This document shows positions 28,501 to 37,005 of a stretch of 64,000 nt of DNA, in pieces. The translations under genes were made by a program, and so were the position numbers. Every line of letters begins with the position of its first letter. The stretch's first letter is position 1. The stretch is from JBMDXB01 sp048594885 (lineage in GTDB: Bacteria > Acidobacteriota > Vicinamibacteria > Vicinamibacterales > 2-12-FULL-66-21). Location: contig JBMDXB010000030.1 in assembly GCA_048594885.1 (NCBI GenBank), positions 244,019-308,018 on the forward strand, given 5' to 3'. The notes beneath the pieces are model-generated. The model searched no databases. It saw nothing but the letters and a program-made list of their open reading frames with translations, and was not told the DNA's origin.

Positions 28501-29204
28501 TCGCCGGCCTGATCCACGATCCCAATCAGGTCTCGGCCAAGAATGCCGGTGCGGCCAAATGGGTGGAGGCCATCAACAACACTGGGCGTCATGGCACATG
28601 GGCGTTCGTCTACTGCGACCAGGTGGCGGCCCTGCGCTCAATGATCCTCGCCCATGCGGAAGCCTCCGGCAGCAGCGCCCTGCCCTTTCGCGAGGTGACA
28701 CCCAAGGCATCAGAGCGCTTCCTGACATGCGTGCCCCTCACCAGCCTGCGCGCGGCAGCCGGCCGGTTCAGCGAAGAGCAGGGGGGCTTCGACGAGCTCG
28801 CCGAGTGGGCATCGGAGTGGATCACGTGGGATAACCATCCGGCCTTCGACGCGGGCATGTTCGTCGCCAGGGTGCACGGTAAGTCGATGGAACCCGAGAT
28901 CCCCGACGGTGCCTACTGCCTCTTCCGGCCGCCGCGTGCCGGTTCGCGCCAGGGCCGGCGCCTGCTCGTGTGGCACTCGGGGATCGACGACCCGATGACG
29001 AGCGGGCACTACACGCTGAAAGTGTATACGAGCGAGAAGGAACTCGATGCCAACGACTCCTGGCGGCACATGAAGGTGGTACTGAAGCCGCTGAACCCCG
29101 ACTTCGACTCGATTGTGCTGACGCCGAAGGACGAGGGTGAGGTTCGCGTCATTGCGGAACTCGCTCATGTACTGTTAGTGGGAGACACCACTAGACGAAT
29201 CTGA
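25545..29204 (+). CDS. Res-type helicase-endonuclease with C-terminal LexA/S24-like domain
   Basis: A 1219-residue protein. The helicase part has Walker A KMATGAGKTAVMAM near 198, a DEGH box (VLNDEGHHCW) near 327, DLSATPF near 400 and QVVGRGLRRMNY near 657. An endonuclease motif PDFVVRLRGG with VLEIKG lies near 966-985, so it joins helicase and PD-(D/E)XK activities as in type III-like or BPTD_3080-type restriction subunits. Beyond residue 1085 the protein does not end but continues into a peptidase-like fold with VHGKSMEPEIPDG (Ser near 1112) and HYTLKVYTS (Lys near 1158), the Ser-Lys dyad pattern of LexA/S24. It starts four bases after the methyltransferase gene. Confidence 0.85.
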   Translation: MAKRPRTQEAPADWRPTQAVPEPILNSPYTEPTRHWIYRGGVPEPANGRRQASYWYTTKKVGSGQQDLLAEEERDDIELVNRLRADVTRWRSVGYRGASGVTRDLLTYWTRSDRVAPRRLFFCQIEAVETLIYLLELGLTGRLAASGYKTFEVDPVLLATLLAGDRPPFAAVDDANWPRLVDRNGNAEDLPLRRLGCKMATGAGKTAVMAMLITWAFVNRARNPASAQFPNAVLVCAPNLTVKERLQVLRPDHPWNSYNYFDLIPTKYRDHLGTGKILITNWHALALKSENREGDASYRVVQKGEETPDAFTKDRLGELAARLPILVLNDEGHHCWRPNPAGSGDEALKDLTKEERDRLKDEQEEARVWLAGLDRINNSGLLGKDDAGRLRAGILACVDLSATPFYLSNSGYPQGSPFPWLVTDFGLVDAIECGIVKIPRLPVADDTAKKDEAGLPLPKYFRLWRNVSEELKPHERVGKRPKADAVYRHAQGALLTLASQWRERFERIRSDSGDNHFVPPVMIVVCDSTDIADVFYQKISGEQTIDSADDSDDKIQVEKVVYGDSEVLEEFRNEPGVKRTVRIDTKLLAKIETEQGETKDEAAKALRELIATVGKRGGPGEQVRCVVSVSMLTEGWDANSVTHILGVRAFDSQLLCEQVVGRGLRRMNYNVDPETGLLPPEYVDVYGIPFSLIPFKGRPKDQKTTDPVYHRIFTVKERAAFEIRFPVVESYTYDVRESGIQCDVDALPDVDVKEEPTTVFLTPTRGYHDDPTPLVTGDFVPQTREEYYSTVRPQQVIFRIAQLIVEDLVSGATGPNAEAAKAKGLARHQIFPDVVRILQQYVRQKVHFAPGVDFRELALEVYAQRVREIVREGITAAVATKNHPLVPVLNRYEPFVTTDGVEDQTTRPIVRLTRSHLNAAITRSEDETRAIEVLEDLDCVDCFVPNSRKIGMTIPYRYQDAPMRYEPDFVVRLRGGKMLVLEIKGLAGLIHDPNQVSAKNAGAAKWVEAINNTGRHGTWAFVYCDQVAALRSMILAHAEASGSSALPFREVTPKASERFLTCVPLTSLRAAAGRFSEEQGGFDELAEWASEWITWDNHPAFDAGMFVARVHGKSMEPEIPDGAYCLFRPPRAGSRQGRRLLVWHSGIDDPMTSGHYTLKVYTSEKELDANDSWRHMKVVLKPLNPDFDSIVLTPKDEGEVRVIAELAHVLLVGDTTRRI

Positions 29205-29241
29205 TCGAGGCCAACCGGCTTCCTGACTGAGGGATTCCTTG

Positions 29242-32200
29242 ATGACCCCTGTGGAGTTCGTCGAACGACTACGCACTGACAACGAGGAGTTCTATCGCGA
29301 TGACCGAGGGCGCGGCGCCCTCAAAGACCTCCAGGTCGTTTTCCCTCTGCCGTGGATCTACCTCGCCGAGCTCGTCCAGAACGCCATCGATACCAAGGCT
29401 ACCCGGCTTAGGTTCGCCACGGGACCTGAGGAGGGCCTCCGGTTCGAGCACAACGGCAACCGATTCACGCCGGCGGACGTTCGTGCGCTGTGCACGCGAG
29501 GGGTTTCAACTAAAAGCACCAACACAGTCGGCTTTATGGGAGTCGGATTCAAGTCGGTTTTCAAGGCCTACGAGAAGGTGGTCGTCTCGTCAGGTGAGTG
29601 GAAGTTCCAGCTAAGTGTTCCGTCTGATGAGATGTTCGGCGTCCGGCAGTGGATAGGAGCCGTTCTCCCAACCTGGGTTGCGGATGCGGGACCCCCAAGC
29701 GAGGGCTTTACGTGCCGTTTTGACATGAGCCACCGGGTGAGCGACGGAACGTCTTGCGATGATCTGACACAGCTTCTCCGCGAGGGTCAGGCCCTGCTTC
29801 CGCTCCTGGCCTGGAATCAGGTGTCGGAGATCGAGGTGGAGGGGCAGGCCTGGAGGCTGTGCACTCGCGAGGTGCCCATCAAAGATGGAGACGCGAGTAG
29901 GGTACACGTCGAGGCAGAGGCTCGAGACGAGAGCCGTCGCTCGTGGTTGTTGTTCGTAAAGAGCTACCAGCCCTCCGAGATGGCCGTGCTTCGATTCCTC
30001 CAGCACCGGCAGATCCAGCCGGCTCAAGAAGAGAGAGAGTCCGTTCTCCTCAAGGCTCGGCGTGCTCGAAACGTCATCCTCTTCTGCGAACTGTCGTCGG
30101 ACGGGTCGCCCCTCACCGTGAATCGCGGTCAGTGCTTCAGCCTGGTGCCCACTGGTCAGACGACGTGCCTCGGACTGCACATGCAGGCAGAGTGGCTTCT
30201 CGACATCTCCCGGCGAGAGCCGATGCGAATATCAGGAGATCCGTGGCAGCAAGAGATCCTCGCGCAGGTGCCGTGTCTTCTAAAGGCGTATCTTGACTGG
30301 CTCACATCTGATGAGACAGATGAGGCGCAATCCTGGTCAGCGGGGTACGGGGCACTGCCTGGATCCAGCGAGAATACGGAAATCGATTCCGCCCTCCGGG
30401 CGGGCGAGGTCGCTGAGGAGCTACGTTCGCTGCTCCGCGATTGCAGGTTCGTACCGTGTGAGCTGCCTGATAACACAATCGACTTCGCAAAGCCAACGGA
30501 AGCGAGGAGGCTACCGACTGCGCTGCAGCGTTGCACCGAGGGGGAGAATGGACCGTCCGCAAGCCTATTCGGTCCGAGGATCGTCGCTCCTGGAACACTC
30601 GGACCACGGGCCACTACCTTTCTTGACGATATGGGACTCCTCCCTCGCCTGACTCCGGGCGAGCTCCAGGCGGAGTGGGCACCAGGCAAAGTCGGACAGT
30701 GGTATGCCAGCTCTGGACAGGCGGCCGGTGCGGCCTATACTCGACTCGTCGGCGCACTTGGCGACCTCGATGCAGATGCGGCTTGGGCCACAACCGGCCT
30801 TCGCTGCCTACCCGTCGCAGATGGTGATTGGCGCACGCGAAATGAGGTGCGCCGGTACCCCCCCAACTGGGGTATCCTCAGCCCCGTTCCGAACGTATCA
30901 GGAGCCCTAGAACCGTTCGCCGGTACAGGCGACCAACTACTCGATTGGAAGACCGACCAGGTCCTGCGGCGCGACCCGGCAGCAAGCCGTTATCTGGAGC
31001 CCCTCGAGAGTCCTAGCCTTGAAAGCGTCGCCTCGCGCTGGTGGGCAAGCATACCTGTGGCGCTCACGCCATCCGAGCGCGATCTCGTGGTCGAATTCAC
31101 GGATCTCGTTCGTCGTCAGAAGACGCTCACTCGAATGATTCCAAAAGTGCTCGCAATTGCGAATGAGTGCGAACAGCTACTGCCGATTGACGGAACACTG
31201 CTTGCGGACCCTTATAGCGGCAGCTACAGGCGTGCCCTTTTCCCAGACGTACCGGTAGTGTCGGCCACCTACTTGACCGCCATTTCAGATGCGACCGATG
31301 CTGAATGGCGCGCTTTCTTCGAGAGTCAGAGCCCGAGTCCCCGTGGAAGGCCGGTCGTGCTCCTCGTCAAGACTACAGCCGGAAGAGACGATCTCGCGTC
31401 AGCGGGCCAGTTGCCCTCGCTGCGTGTCACTTACGGAGTAGCGCCGTGGGGCGGCTTGCAGATTGACTCCAATACCTTTTACACGGTCGATACCAGATGG
31501 CCGGAACTGGTTGAGAACGTCATCAGCCAGCCGAGTCAGGCCGGCGCTTACGCATTGCAGCAATGGATGGTTGAGCAACCTGCTTACTTTGAAAAGTGGT
31601 GCCACCCATCGATCGTGTACATTCGCTACGGTTCCGGCAGTACATCTTCGTGCACCCTGCCCAGAGGTGCACTCTGGCTGACCGCATTAAGGGACCGGCC
31701 GTGGCTGTTTGACCAGACTGGGAAGGGCCCGTACCTGCCGCGGAACATCCTTGTCGCTGCCGACGTTTGCCGTCCGGATGCACCCGTTGCGCACTTGGTG
31801 GAAAGATTCGCCACGCTTGCCGCGCAACTCGGCATCGAGTTCGGTAAGGGTATTCCTAGCGCGCCTGCCATCGACCGGCTCAGAGGTCTTGGACCGACTG
31901 CGTCGTGGGCGGCTTTGAGCGGATTGACTCGCGACGCCATCCGCGAGGCGCGGGACGACCGCACCAGAACTGACCTTCTTCGCTCGGTTCTGAACGACGC
32001 ACCTCTGTTCGCGCTCCCCGGTGAGCATCAGACACCCGATGGATGTCGGCGGGTGGGAGCGCGCCGCCTTGTGCGCAAGAGCCGGCGCAGCACCCTCGGC
32101 GACTGGGTATGCCCGTGTGATGACTACCCCGAAGCGGGCCCTGAACAGGCTGTTCTGCAGGAGGTGCTTTCTGTAGTGACCGTGCCGGAAGCTACAACCC

Positions 32201-33720
32201 CTGATCAAGCAGCAGATTTCCTGTCCTGGGTATGGGCGCACGAGCCGGATGCGGACACTGTGCGGCTGGTCTTGCCGCGCGCGTACCAGTACGCCCGAGA
32301 ATCGGAGACCCTGAGAGCGTCTCTTCGAGGGCAGGCGAAGGTCTTCGTCACAGCCAGACGCTGGGTGCGGGTAACGGAGGACGTCTTCTTAAACGATCTC
32401 GGCATTGCCGAGCGTGATCTGTTAGCCGCAGATGCTCACGTGCTCCTGGCGACGCCAGGTCATCTGGGCGAGGACGATGAGAACCGCCGCCAGACGTGTG
32501 CTCTCATTGGGCTGCAACTGGCGTCACATCGATACCGGCTTGAAGTCCAGAAGTTTATCGATGGTGTCACCACCCCGGAGACATGGCGGCTGGGTTTTGC
32601 ACTTGCTCAAGATCGATTTTGGGAACAGTTCATTGGAGCAGATGACGGCGATGGACACAAGGACCGGCCTCCGGCGCTGGAACTTACCAGCGTTGGCACG
32701 ATCAAGCGGCGTTTGCTGAAGGACGACGAAGAAATTGACGTTGTGGACTCGCCCGTCGCGATAACCGCAGTTCAGGCATACGTCGTTGGTGAGCCACTGG
32801 ACTTTGCGCCGGATCTAGCCCAAGCGCTCATCGAGCATTGGGGCATCGCTCTTCGGCGCGACGGGTACGCTCTTGGCTCCCGTCTCACCGGTCTCCTGGC
32901 TCGAATCGACAGAATGCCCGAGGCCCCAGAGGGACCCGAGCCCCCCAAGCCGCCGGAGGCAGATTCCGAAGAAGTCACAGAACCACCGGAAACCGCACCG
33001 ACCGACACGACTGTGCCTAAGGATGGTCCGCCAGCCAATCCGGAGGCCCAAGCCGGCCAAAAGCAACCCGCAGCAAAGCATGCGAGTCCGAGCCACACAC
33101 ACAAGCAGAAGGACGCACAACACAACTGGCTCCAGGAGAAGCGAAAGGAACTGAGGCAGCAGCTAAGGAACGTTGAGCGGCAGATAGCCGAGGGATTGAG
33201 TGCGGAGGCGGAACCCGAAGAAGAGGACGACAAGGAAGACGATCGGCCGAAAAGGACCTTCGCAGACGACGAGAGGTACCGGCAGGCGGTTCTCGATTAC
33301 GAGAAGGCACGGGGAAGATTTCCCGAGGCCGCCGCAAAGGGGCAGGCAGGCTTCGACGTCGACAGCTACTCGCACCCCCTTGGGCATCCAGATCGGACTC
33401 TCGTACGCCGGATTGAGGTGAAAGGAAAAGGAACGCTGTGGACCGGTGACGAGATCGTGGAACTGTCGGATCGGCAGATGAAGGACGCTTTAGCCCAGCG
33501 GGTTGACGAGGGCGAGCGCAAAGCGGCGACTTTTGACTACTGGCTCTACGTCGTCGAGACGTGCGGAGGCGAGCTCCAGGTGATCCCTCTTCGGAACCCG
33601 GTACGTGCAGCGGCTAGGTTTGCGTTCCGTGGGGGATTGTGGCGGTCTGAGGAAGAAGCCGAGGACCCCGTAAGAGAAGCAACCGCTTCAGGCTACCTGA
33701 GTGAGGTCGAGATGACATGA
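29242..33720 (+). CDS. GHKL ATPase (sacsin/Hsp90-like) with C-terminal DUF3883
   Basis: About 1492 residues. The N-terminal 200 carry a Bergerat-fold ATPase: N-box LAELVQNAIDTKATRL near 41, G1-like FEHNGNRFTPADV and G2 GFMGVGFKSVF near 96. This resembles the sacsin-type ATPase domains of bacterial defence proteins. A long, unassigned middle of about 1050 residues follows. Near 1220-1300 there is a low-complexity Pro/Glu/Thr linker and a charged coiled coil (LQEKRKELRQQLRNVERQIA). The last 140 residues match DUF3883, a probable PD-(D/E)XK fold: GFDVDSYSH, RRIEVKGKG and DYWLYVVETC. It lies 37 bases after the Res gene. ATG at 29242 is preferred, with GAGGG upstream. Confidence 0.8.
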   Translation: MTPVEFVERLRTDNEEFYRDDRGRGALKDLQVVFPLPWIYLAELVQNAIDTKATRLRFATGPEEGLRFEHNGNRFTPADVRALCTRGVSTKSTNTVGFMGVGFKSVFKAYEKVVVSSGEWKFQLSVPSDEMFGVRQWIGAVLPTWVADAGPPSEGFTCRFDMSHRVSDGTSCDDLTQLLREGQALLPLLAWNQVSEIEVEGQAWRLCTREVPIKDGDASRVHVEAEARDESRRSWLLFVKSYQPSEMAVLRFLQHRQIQPAQEERESVLLKARRARNVILFCELSSDGSPLTVNRGQCFSLVPTGQTTCLGLHMQAEWLLDISRREPMRISGDPWQQEILAQVPCLLKAYLDWLTSDETDEAQSWSAGYGALPGSSENTEIDSALRAGEVAEELRSLLRDCRFVPCELPDNTIDFAKPTEARRLPTALQRCTEGENGPSASLFGPRIVAPGTLGPRATTFLDDMGLLPRLTPGELQAEWAPGKVGQWYASSGQAAGAAYTRLVGALGDLDADAAWATTGLRCLPVADGDWRTRNEVRRYPPNWGILSPVPNVSGALEPFAGTGDQLLDWKTDQVLRRDPAASRYLEPLESPSLESVASRWWASIPVALTPSERDLVVEFTDLVRRQKTLTRMIPKVLAIANECEQLLPIDGTLLADPYSGSYRRALFPDVPVVSATYLTAISDATDAEWRAFFESQSPSPRGRPVVLLVKTTAGRDDLASAGQLPSLRVTYGVAPWGGLQIDSNTFYTVDTRWPELVENVISQPSQAGAYALQQWMVEQPAYFEKWCHPSIVYIRYGSGSTSSCTLPRGALWLTALRDRPWLFDQTGKGPYLPRNILVAADVCRPDAPVAHLVERFATLAAQLGIEFGKGIPSAPAIDRLRGLGPTASWAALSGLTRDAIREARDDRTRTDLLRSVLNDAPLFALPGEHQTPDGCRRVGARRLVRKSRRSTLGDWVCPCDDYPEAGPEQAVLQEVLSVVTVPEATTPDQAADFLSWVWAHEPDADTVRLVLPRAYQYARESETLRASLRGQAKVFVTARRWVRVTEDVFLNDLGIAERDLLAADAHVLLATPGHLGEDDENRRQTCALIGLQLASHRYRLEVQKFIDGVTTPETWRLGFALAQDRFWEQFIGADDGDGHKDRPPALELTSVGTIKRRLLKDDEEIDVVDSPVAITAVQAYVVGEPLDFAPDLAQALIEHWGIALRRDGYALGSRLTGLLARIDRMPEAPEGPEPPKPPEADSEEVTEPPETAPTDTTVPKDGPPANPEAQAGQKQPAAKHASPSHTHKQKDAQHNWLQEKRKELRQQLRNVERQIAEGLSAEAEPEEEDDKEDDRPKRTFADDERYRQAVLDYEKARGRFPEAAAKGQAGFDVDSYSHPLGHPDRTLVRRIEVKGKGTLWTGDEIVELSDRQMKDALAQRVDEGERKAATFDYWLYVVETCGGELQVIPLRNPVRAAARFAFRGGLWRSEEEAEDPVREATASGYLSEVEMT

Positions 33721-33815
33721 CCATCGACCTGCGCAACGTTCGTTCGTGACCCGTTGGGTGTCGATCGGCGAAGGCGGATAGACCAGCGCAGGAGAGGCCG
33801 ACGGTAGGAGTCCAA

Positions 33816-35150
33816 ATGTTGATGAATCTGCGCGTAAGAAACCTCAAGACCTGGGGCGAGCAGTTATGGGAAGCAGGTGTTGAGCTGGCGCCCGTGACCC
33901 TCTTCCTCGGCCCAAATTCCGCCGGGAAGACGTCGCTGCTCCAATTACCACTTTTGCTGAAGCAGACGTTCGAGAGTGACGCCCGACTCGACCTGAACCT
34001 TGGTGGACGTCCGGACGATCTCGTTGACCTCGGCACGTATGAATCGCTGATTCACCGCCATGATCCGAAGCTTCAATTGGGCCTGGGTCTCTCGTTGAAG
34101 ACGTGTGGCGAGGCTGCGGATTCGTCTCTCGAGTATGAGGTCACATACTCTCGCGTCCACGGCAGTCCGGCGGTAAAGCAGATGCTGCTGCGGTGCGGCG
34201 ATAGGGAGTACGCGGCTGTTCGTCAGACGCGAGGTGGATATCGCCTCCGAGCACCGGGGTACTCCGGGAAGTCGTCTCAAGGCAGGGCGGATTCACGCCG
34301 CAACTTCCAACCGATCCGTTCCCTCTCATTCTCGCCGGAGGCCGTCTCCGCGCTCGGTTCGGTCGGCCCCGAGGTGCAGGACCTTTCCCTCCGTTTGAGG
34401 CAGTTCGTGGAGCATATCGCATACCTTGGACCCCTGCGCGAACGCCCGGAGCGAACGTATTTGTGGAGCGGGGTTGAGCCCGTAAACCTGGGAAAACGTG
34501 GTGAATTCGCTGCCCAGGCTCTTCTGGCCAGCGACAACTCCTGGCAGCGGAGAAGAACGGGACGGGAAGGGGGCCGAGGCTGGTTGGTGGACCGTGTCTC
34601 GGACTGGCTCGGGCGGTTAGGCGTTGCTAAGAGCCTTCGCCTTCAACGCCAAGGAAAATCCCGACACTACGAGGTAGTCGTTGAGCGAGGTGGCGTTACC
34701 GTAAACGTGATGGACGTCGGGTTTGGCGTATCTCAGGTGCTGCCTATTCTGGTTCTTGCCTATTTTGTCCCACGTGGATCGGTCATCATTGCCGAAGAGC
34801 CGGAAATCCATCTTCACCCACGCGCGCAGGGGTGTCTCGCTGAGCTGTTGGTTGAAGTTTCAAAGGAGCGAGACGTTCAGTTTCTCGTCGAAACCCATTC
34901 GGAGCATTTGTTCCGCCGTCTGCAGACGTTGATCGCCGACCAACGCCTGAGGGAGAGCGATTGCCGATTGTACTTCGTGGATCAGGATCAGGCCGGAGAC
35001 GCTAGACTTCAGCAGCTGGAGGTTGACGAGTTCGGTCGTGTCAGTAACTGGCCTAAGCACTTTTTCGGGGATGCAGTGGGCGAGACCGAACGACAGGCGC
35101 GCAAAATGTTGCAGCGTTTGTCGGAGCGACGCGAAGAGGTGCTGCCATGA
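33816..35150 (+). CDS. AAA ATPase, DUF3696-type
   Basis: A 444-residue SMC/ABC-like AAA ATPase. Walker A FLGPNSAGKTSLL is near 31, a signature-like FGVSQVLPILV near 303, Walker B SVIIAEEPEIHLHP near 322 and the switch histidine region FLVETHSEHLFRRL near 352. The glutamate-rich Walker B plus HLHP is typical of the OLD-like/DUF3696 group. There is no TOPRIM domain, so unlike GajA or OLD it lacks its own nuclease. The next gene, a PIN nuclease, starts inside its stop codon (ATGA) and is the natural candidate effector. It is 95 bases downstream of the GHKL gene, so it may start a separate operon. Confidence 0.85.
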   Translation: MLMNLRVRNLKTWGEQLWEAGVELAPVTLFLGPNSAGKTSLLQLPLLLKQTFESDARLDLNLGGRPDDLVDLGTYESLIHRHDPKLQLGLGLSLKTCGEAADSSLEYEVTYSRVHGSPAVKQMLLRCGDREYAAVRQTRGGYRLRAPGYSGKSSQGRADSRRNFQPIRSLSFSPEAVSALGSVGPEVQDLSLRLRQFVEHIAYLGPLRERPERTYLWSGVEPVNLGKRGEFAAQALLASDNSWQRRRTGREGGRGWLVDRVSDWLGRLGVAKSLRLQRQGKSRHYEVVVERGGVTVNVMDVGFGVSQVLPILVLAYFVPRGSVIIAEEPEIHLHPRAQGCLAELLVEVSKERDVQFLVETHSEHLFRRLQTLIADQRLRESDCRLYFVDQDQAGDARLQQLEVDEFGRVSNWPKHFFGDAVGETERQARKMLQRLSERREEVLP

Positions 35151-35638
35151 ACTCTCACGTAATCGATACCAACGTCTTGTTGGTGGCAAGCGCAGCGCAT
35201 GACGTTTCGCCTTTTCGAGACACTCACGTTCCGGCACCACAACGAAAGGCAGTTCTCAACTGGCTTTCGGACTTCAATGCTGATGAGTCCCGCTCGCTTG
35301 TGCTGGACAACCTGTTTGCGATCTATAAGGAGTACACGAACAAACTGACAGATCAGGACTACGGTCTGCAAGTCGTGTTGCACAAGATGCAAACAGCACG
35401 GTATGTGTCCATCGACTGGAGAGAGGATGCCGCCATTGTGCCTTCAACCTTCGATTGTTGTGATAGGTCCGACCGTATGTTCGTGGCTGCGGCTTTGACG
35501 GATCCGGACGACATCTCGATCGTGAACGCTGCCGATTCCGACTGGCTGAAGATTGAAGAACAGCTCCGCCTCTCCGGCATCGAGGTTATTAATATCATCG
35601 AAGCGTGGTTGCGCGAATGCAGTGCGGTGCGTGTGTGA
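35147..35638 (+). CDS. PIN-like nuclease
   Basis: A 163-residue protein with the PIN fold acids: VIDTNVLLVAS (Asp7), the Glu in IYKEYTN near 65, DRSDRMFVAAAL near 107 and NAADSDWLK near 126. The order and spacing match PIN ribonucleases, though it is longer than VapC toxins and has no VapB-like antitoxin beside it. Its start overlaps the ATPase stop as ATGA, and its stop overlaps the start of the RNA ligase as GTGA, so the three proteins are probably made together. A likely role is RNA cleavage controlled by the ATPase. Confidence 0.7.
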   Translation: MNSHVIDTNVLLVASAAHDVSPFRDTHVPAPQRKAVLNWLSDFNADESRSLVLDNLFAIYKEYTNKLTDQDYGLQVVLHKMQTARYVSIDWREDAAIVPSTFDCCDRSDRMFVAAALTDPDDISIVNAADSDWLKIEEQLRLSGIEVINIIEAWLRECSAVRV

Positions 35639-36369
35639 CGGCCCTCTTCCGGTTTCCCCACACTCCGCACCTGGAGTGGCTCGGACCAGGCGCGCCCCGC
35701 GATGACAAAGTGTTATCGCGAGCCGAGGCACATGAACTACTACAAAACGAGGTCGTCGTCGAGGAAAAGGTGGACGGTGCGAACCTCGGACTGTCGGTTG
35801 ACGAGAATGGGAACATCCTGCCGTATAATCGCGGCTCGTACATCTCCCTGGAAAATAGCCATCCGCAGTTCAGGCCGCTTTTTCGTTGGATCGAACCAAG
35901 GCGCGAACTTATAGCCAACGCCATCTTTCCTGACCTGGTGCTTTTCGGCGAATGGTGTTATGCCGTGCACAGCATCCGGTACGACGAGCTGCCCGATTGG
36001 TTCCTCGTGTTCGATGTCTACGACCTCGAGCAGCGCGAGTTCTGGAGCACGTCCAGACGCAACGAACTCGCCGGGCAGATCGGCCTTGCAAAGGTGCCAG
36101 AGCTGGGAAGGGGCCGCTTCGACGTCCATGGCATCAGGCAATGCCTGGGAACATCGAAGCTAGGTTCAGGTCCCGCTGAGGGCCTCTATGTGCGGCGCGA
36201 CGAAGGCGGACGACTCGTAAGCCGGGCGAAATTGGTGCGGCCGGAGTTCACGCAGTCGATCGGCGAGCATTGGTCACGAGCACCGTTACGCACAAATCAA
36301 TTGGCGGCGCGGTATGGTTCACGTAGCGGCCGAGCGGGTCCGCAGAGCCCGCGACGCACCCACAGCTAG
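35635..36369 (+). CDS. RNA ligase (Rnl2-like nucleotidyltransferase)
   Basis: A 244-residue ATP-dependent ligase of the covalent nucleotidyltransferase superfamily. Motif I is VEEKVDGANLG with the AMP-accepting Lys at about 45. Motif III is LFGEWCYAVHS, IIIa WFLVFDVYD, IV EGLYVRRDE and V SRAKLVRPEF. The lack of DNA-ligase OB and zinc regions and the short length fit an Rnl2/RNA_ligase-type RNA end-sealing enzyme. A GTG at 35635 that overlaps the PIN stop (GTGA) is proposed as start. The frame is open upstream, but extra residues there show no homology. The Arg/Ser-rich last 25 residues may be read-through of a decayed end. The pairing with a PIN nuclease suggests RNA repair. Confidence 0.75.
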   Translation: MTALFRFPHTPHLEWLGPGAPRDDKVLSRAEAHELLQNEVVVEEKVDGANLGLSVDENGNILPYNRGSYISLENSHPQFRPLFRWIEPRRELIANAIFPDLVLFGEWCYAVHSIRYDELPDWFLVFDVYDLEQREFWSTSRRNELAGQIGLAKVPELGRGRFDVHGIRQCLGTSKLGSGPAEGLYVRRDEGGRLVSRAKLVRPEFTQSIGEHWSRAPLRTNQLAARYGSRSGRAGPQSPRRTHS

Positions 36370-36474
36370 CAGCCTCCTCTCAAGTTGTAGAGGACCTCAT
36401 GCCGAGGGTCGTCAACTTAACCAACAGCGGGTCTTGCCGACGCCAGCATTTCCTGGAGCGGCTCATATGGGTGT

Positions 36475-37005
36475 ATGTTCAACGTGAGGAGTATCGAAGT
36501 GGAGACTGACGAAGTCAGAGGATGGGCCCTGAAAGGTGCCGAGCAACGGCTATTGGAAATCGCTGAAGAAGCCAAGGCTATCTTTCGCCACTTCCCCGAG
36601 CTTCGGGGGAAAGGGCGGGGATTCGACTCGACCGACGGTGCCGCCGCTGGTCAAACGGCTAAGCGCGCTCGTCGCCGCTGGAAGATGTCGGCGAAAGCCC
36701 GCAAGGCGGTCGGTGCGCGCATGAGGAAGTATTGGGCGGCGAGACGACGGGAAGGTCAGGCCACAGCCGCAGTAGCCGCGACCGAAGCACCGGACGTCGG
36801 CCCCTTCCGTGCCGGCGACAAGAAACCTGGCCGCCGGGCTCGTGGCCCTCGCAAAATGTCAACGGCTGCGCGGAAGCGAATCTCCCAGGCGCAGAAGGCT
36901 CGTTGGGTCAGGCAGAAGGGCGGGGGATCAGTGCAGTCCCGGGCCGTTGCCGCATCGCGGCGTCCTGCAACGAATGCTGGCGGTCGCTCACGCAAAAAGA
37001 AGTGA
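36475..37005 (+). CDS. basic AARK-repeat protein
   Basis: A 176-residue, very basic protein with a small acidic N-terminal helix (WALKGAEQRLLEIAEEAKAI) followed by two copies of a motif: WKMSAKARKAVGARMRKYWA near 62-82 and RKMSTAARKRISQAQKARW near 121-140, and a Lys/Arg tail ending RKKK. Proteins with this (K/R)MSxxARKxI...RW unit are common in soil Acidobacteria, in my recollection, and probably bind nucleic acid. It is not obviously part of the defence genes around it. The start at 36475 is only fairly sure. Confidence 0.6.
   Translation: MFNVRSIEVETDEVRGWALKGAEQRLLEIAEEAKAIFRHFPELRGKGRGFDSTDGAAAGQTAKRARRRWKMSAKARKAVGARMRKYWAARRREGQATAAVAATEAPDVGPFRAGDKKPGRRARGPRKMSTAARKRISQAQKARWVRQKGGGSVQSRAVAASRRPATNAGGRSRKKK

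Noticed and set aside
18330..33720. Assignment as a DISARM system
   Set aside because: PLD and methyltransferase are present, but no DUF1998 proteins (DrmA/DrmB) or SNF2 helicase were seen.
33816..35150. Gabija or OLD nuclease
   Set aside because: The ATPase has no TOPRIM domain after the ATP-binding region, and no UvrD-like GajB gene is coupled to it.
35147..35638. VapBC-type toxin-antitoxin pair
   Set aside because: The PIN protein is longer than VapC and no small antitoxin gene precedes it; the upstream partner is a 444-residue ATPase.
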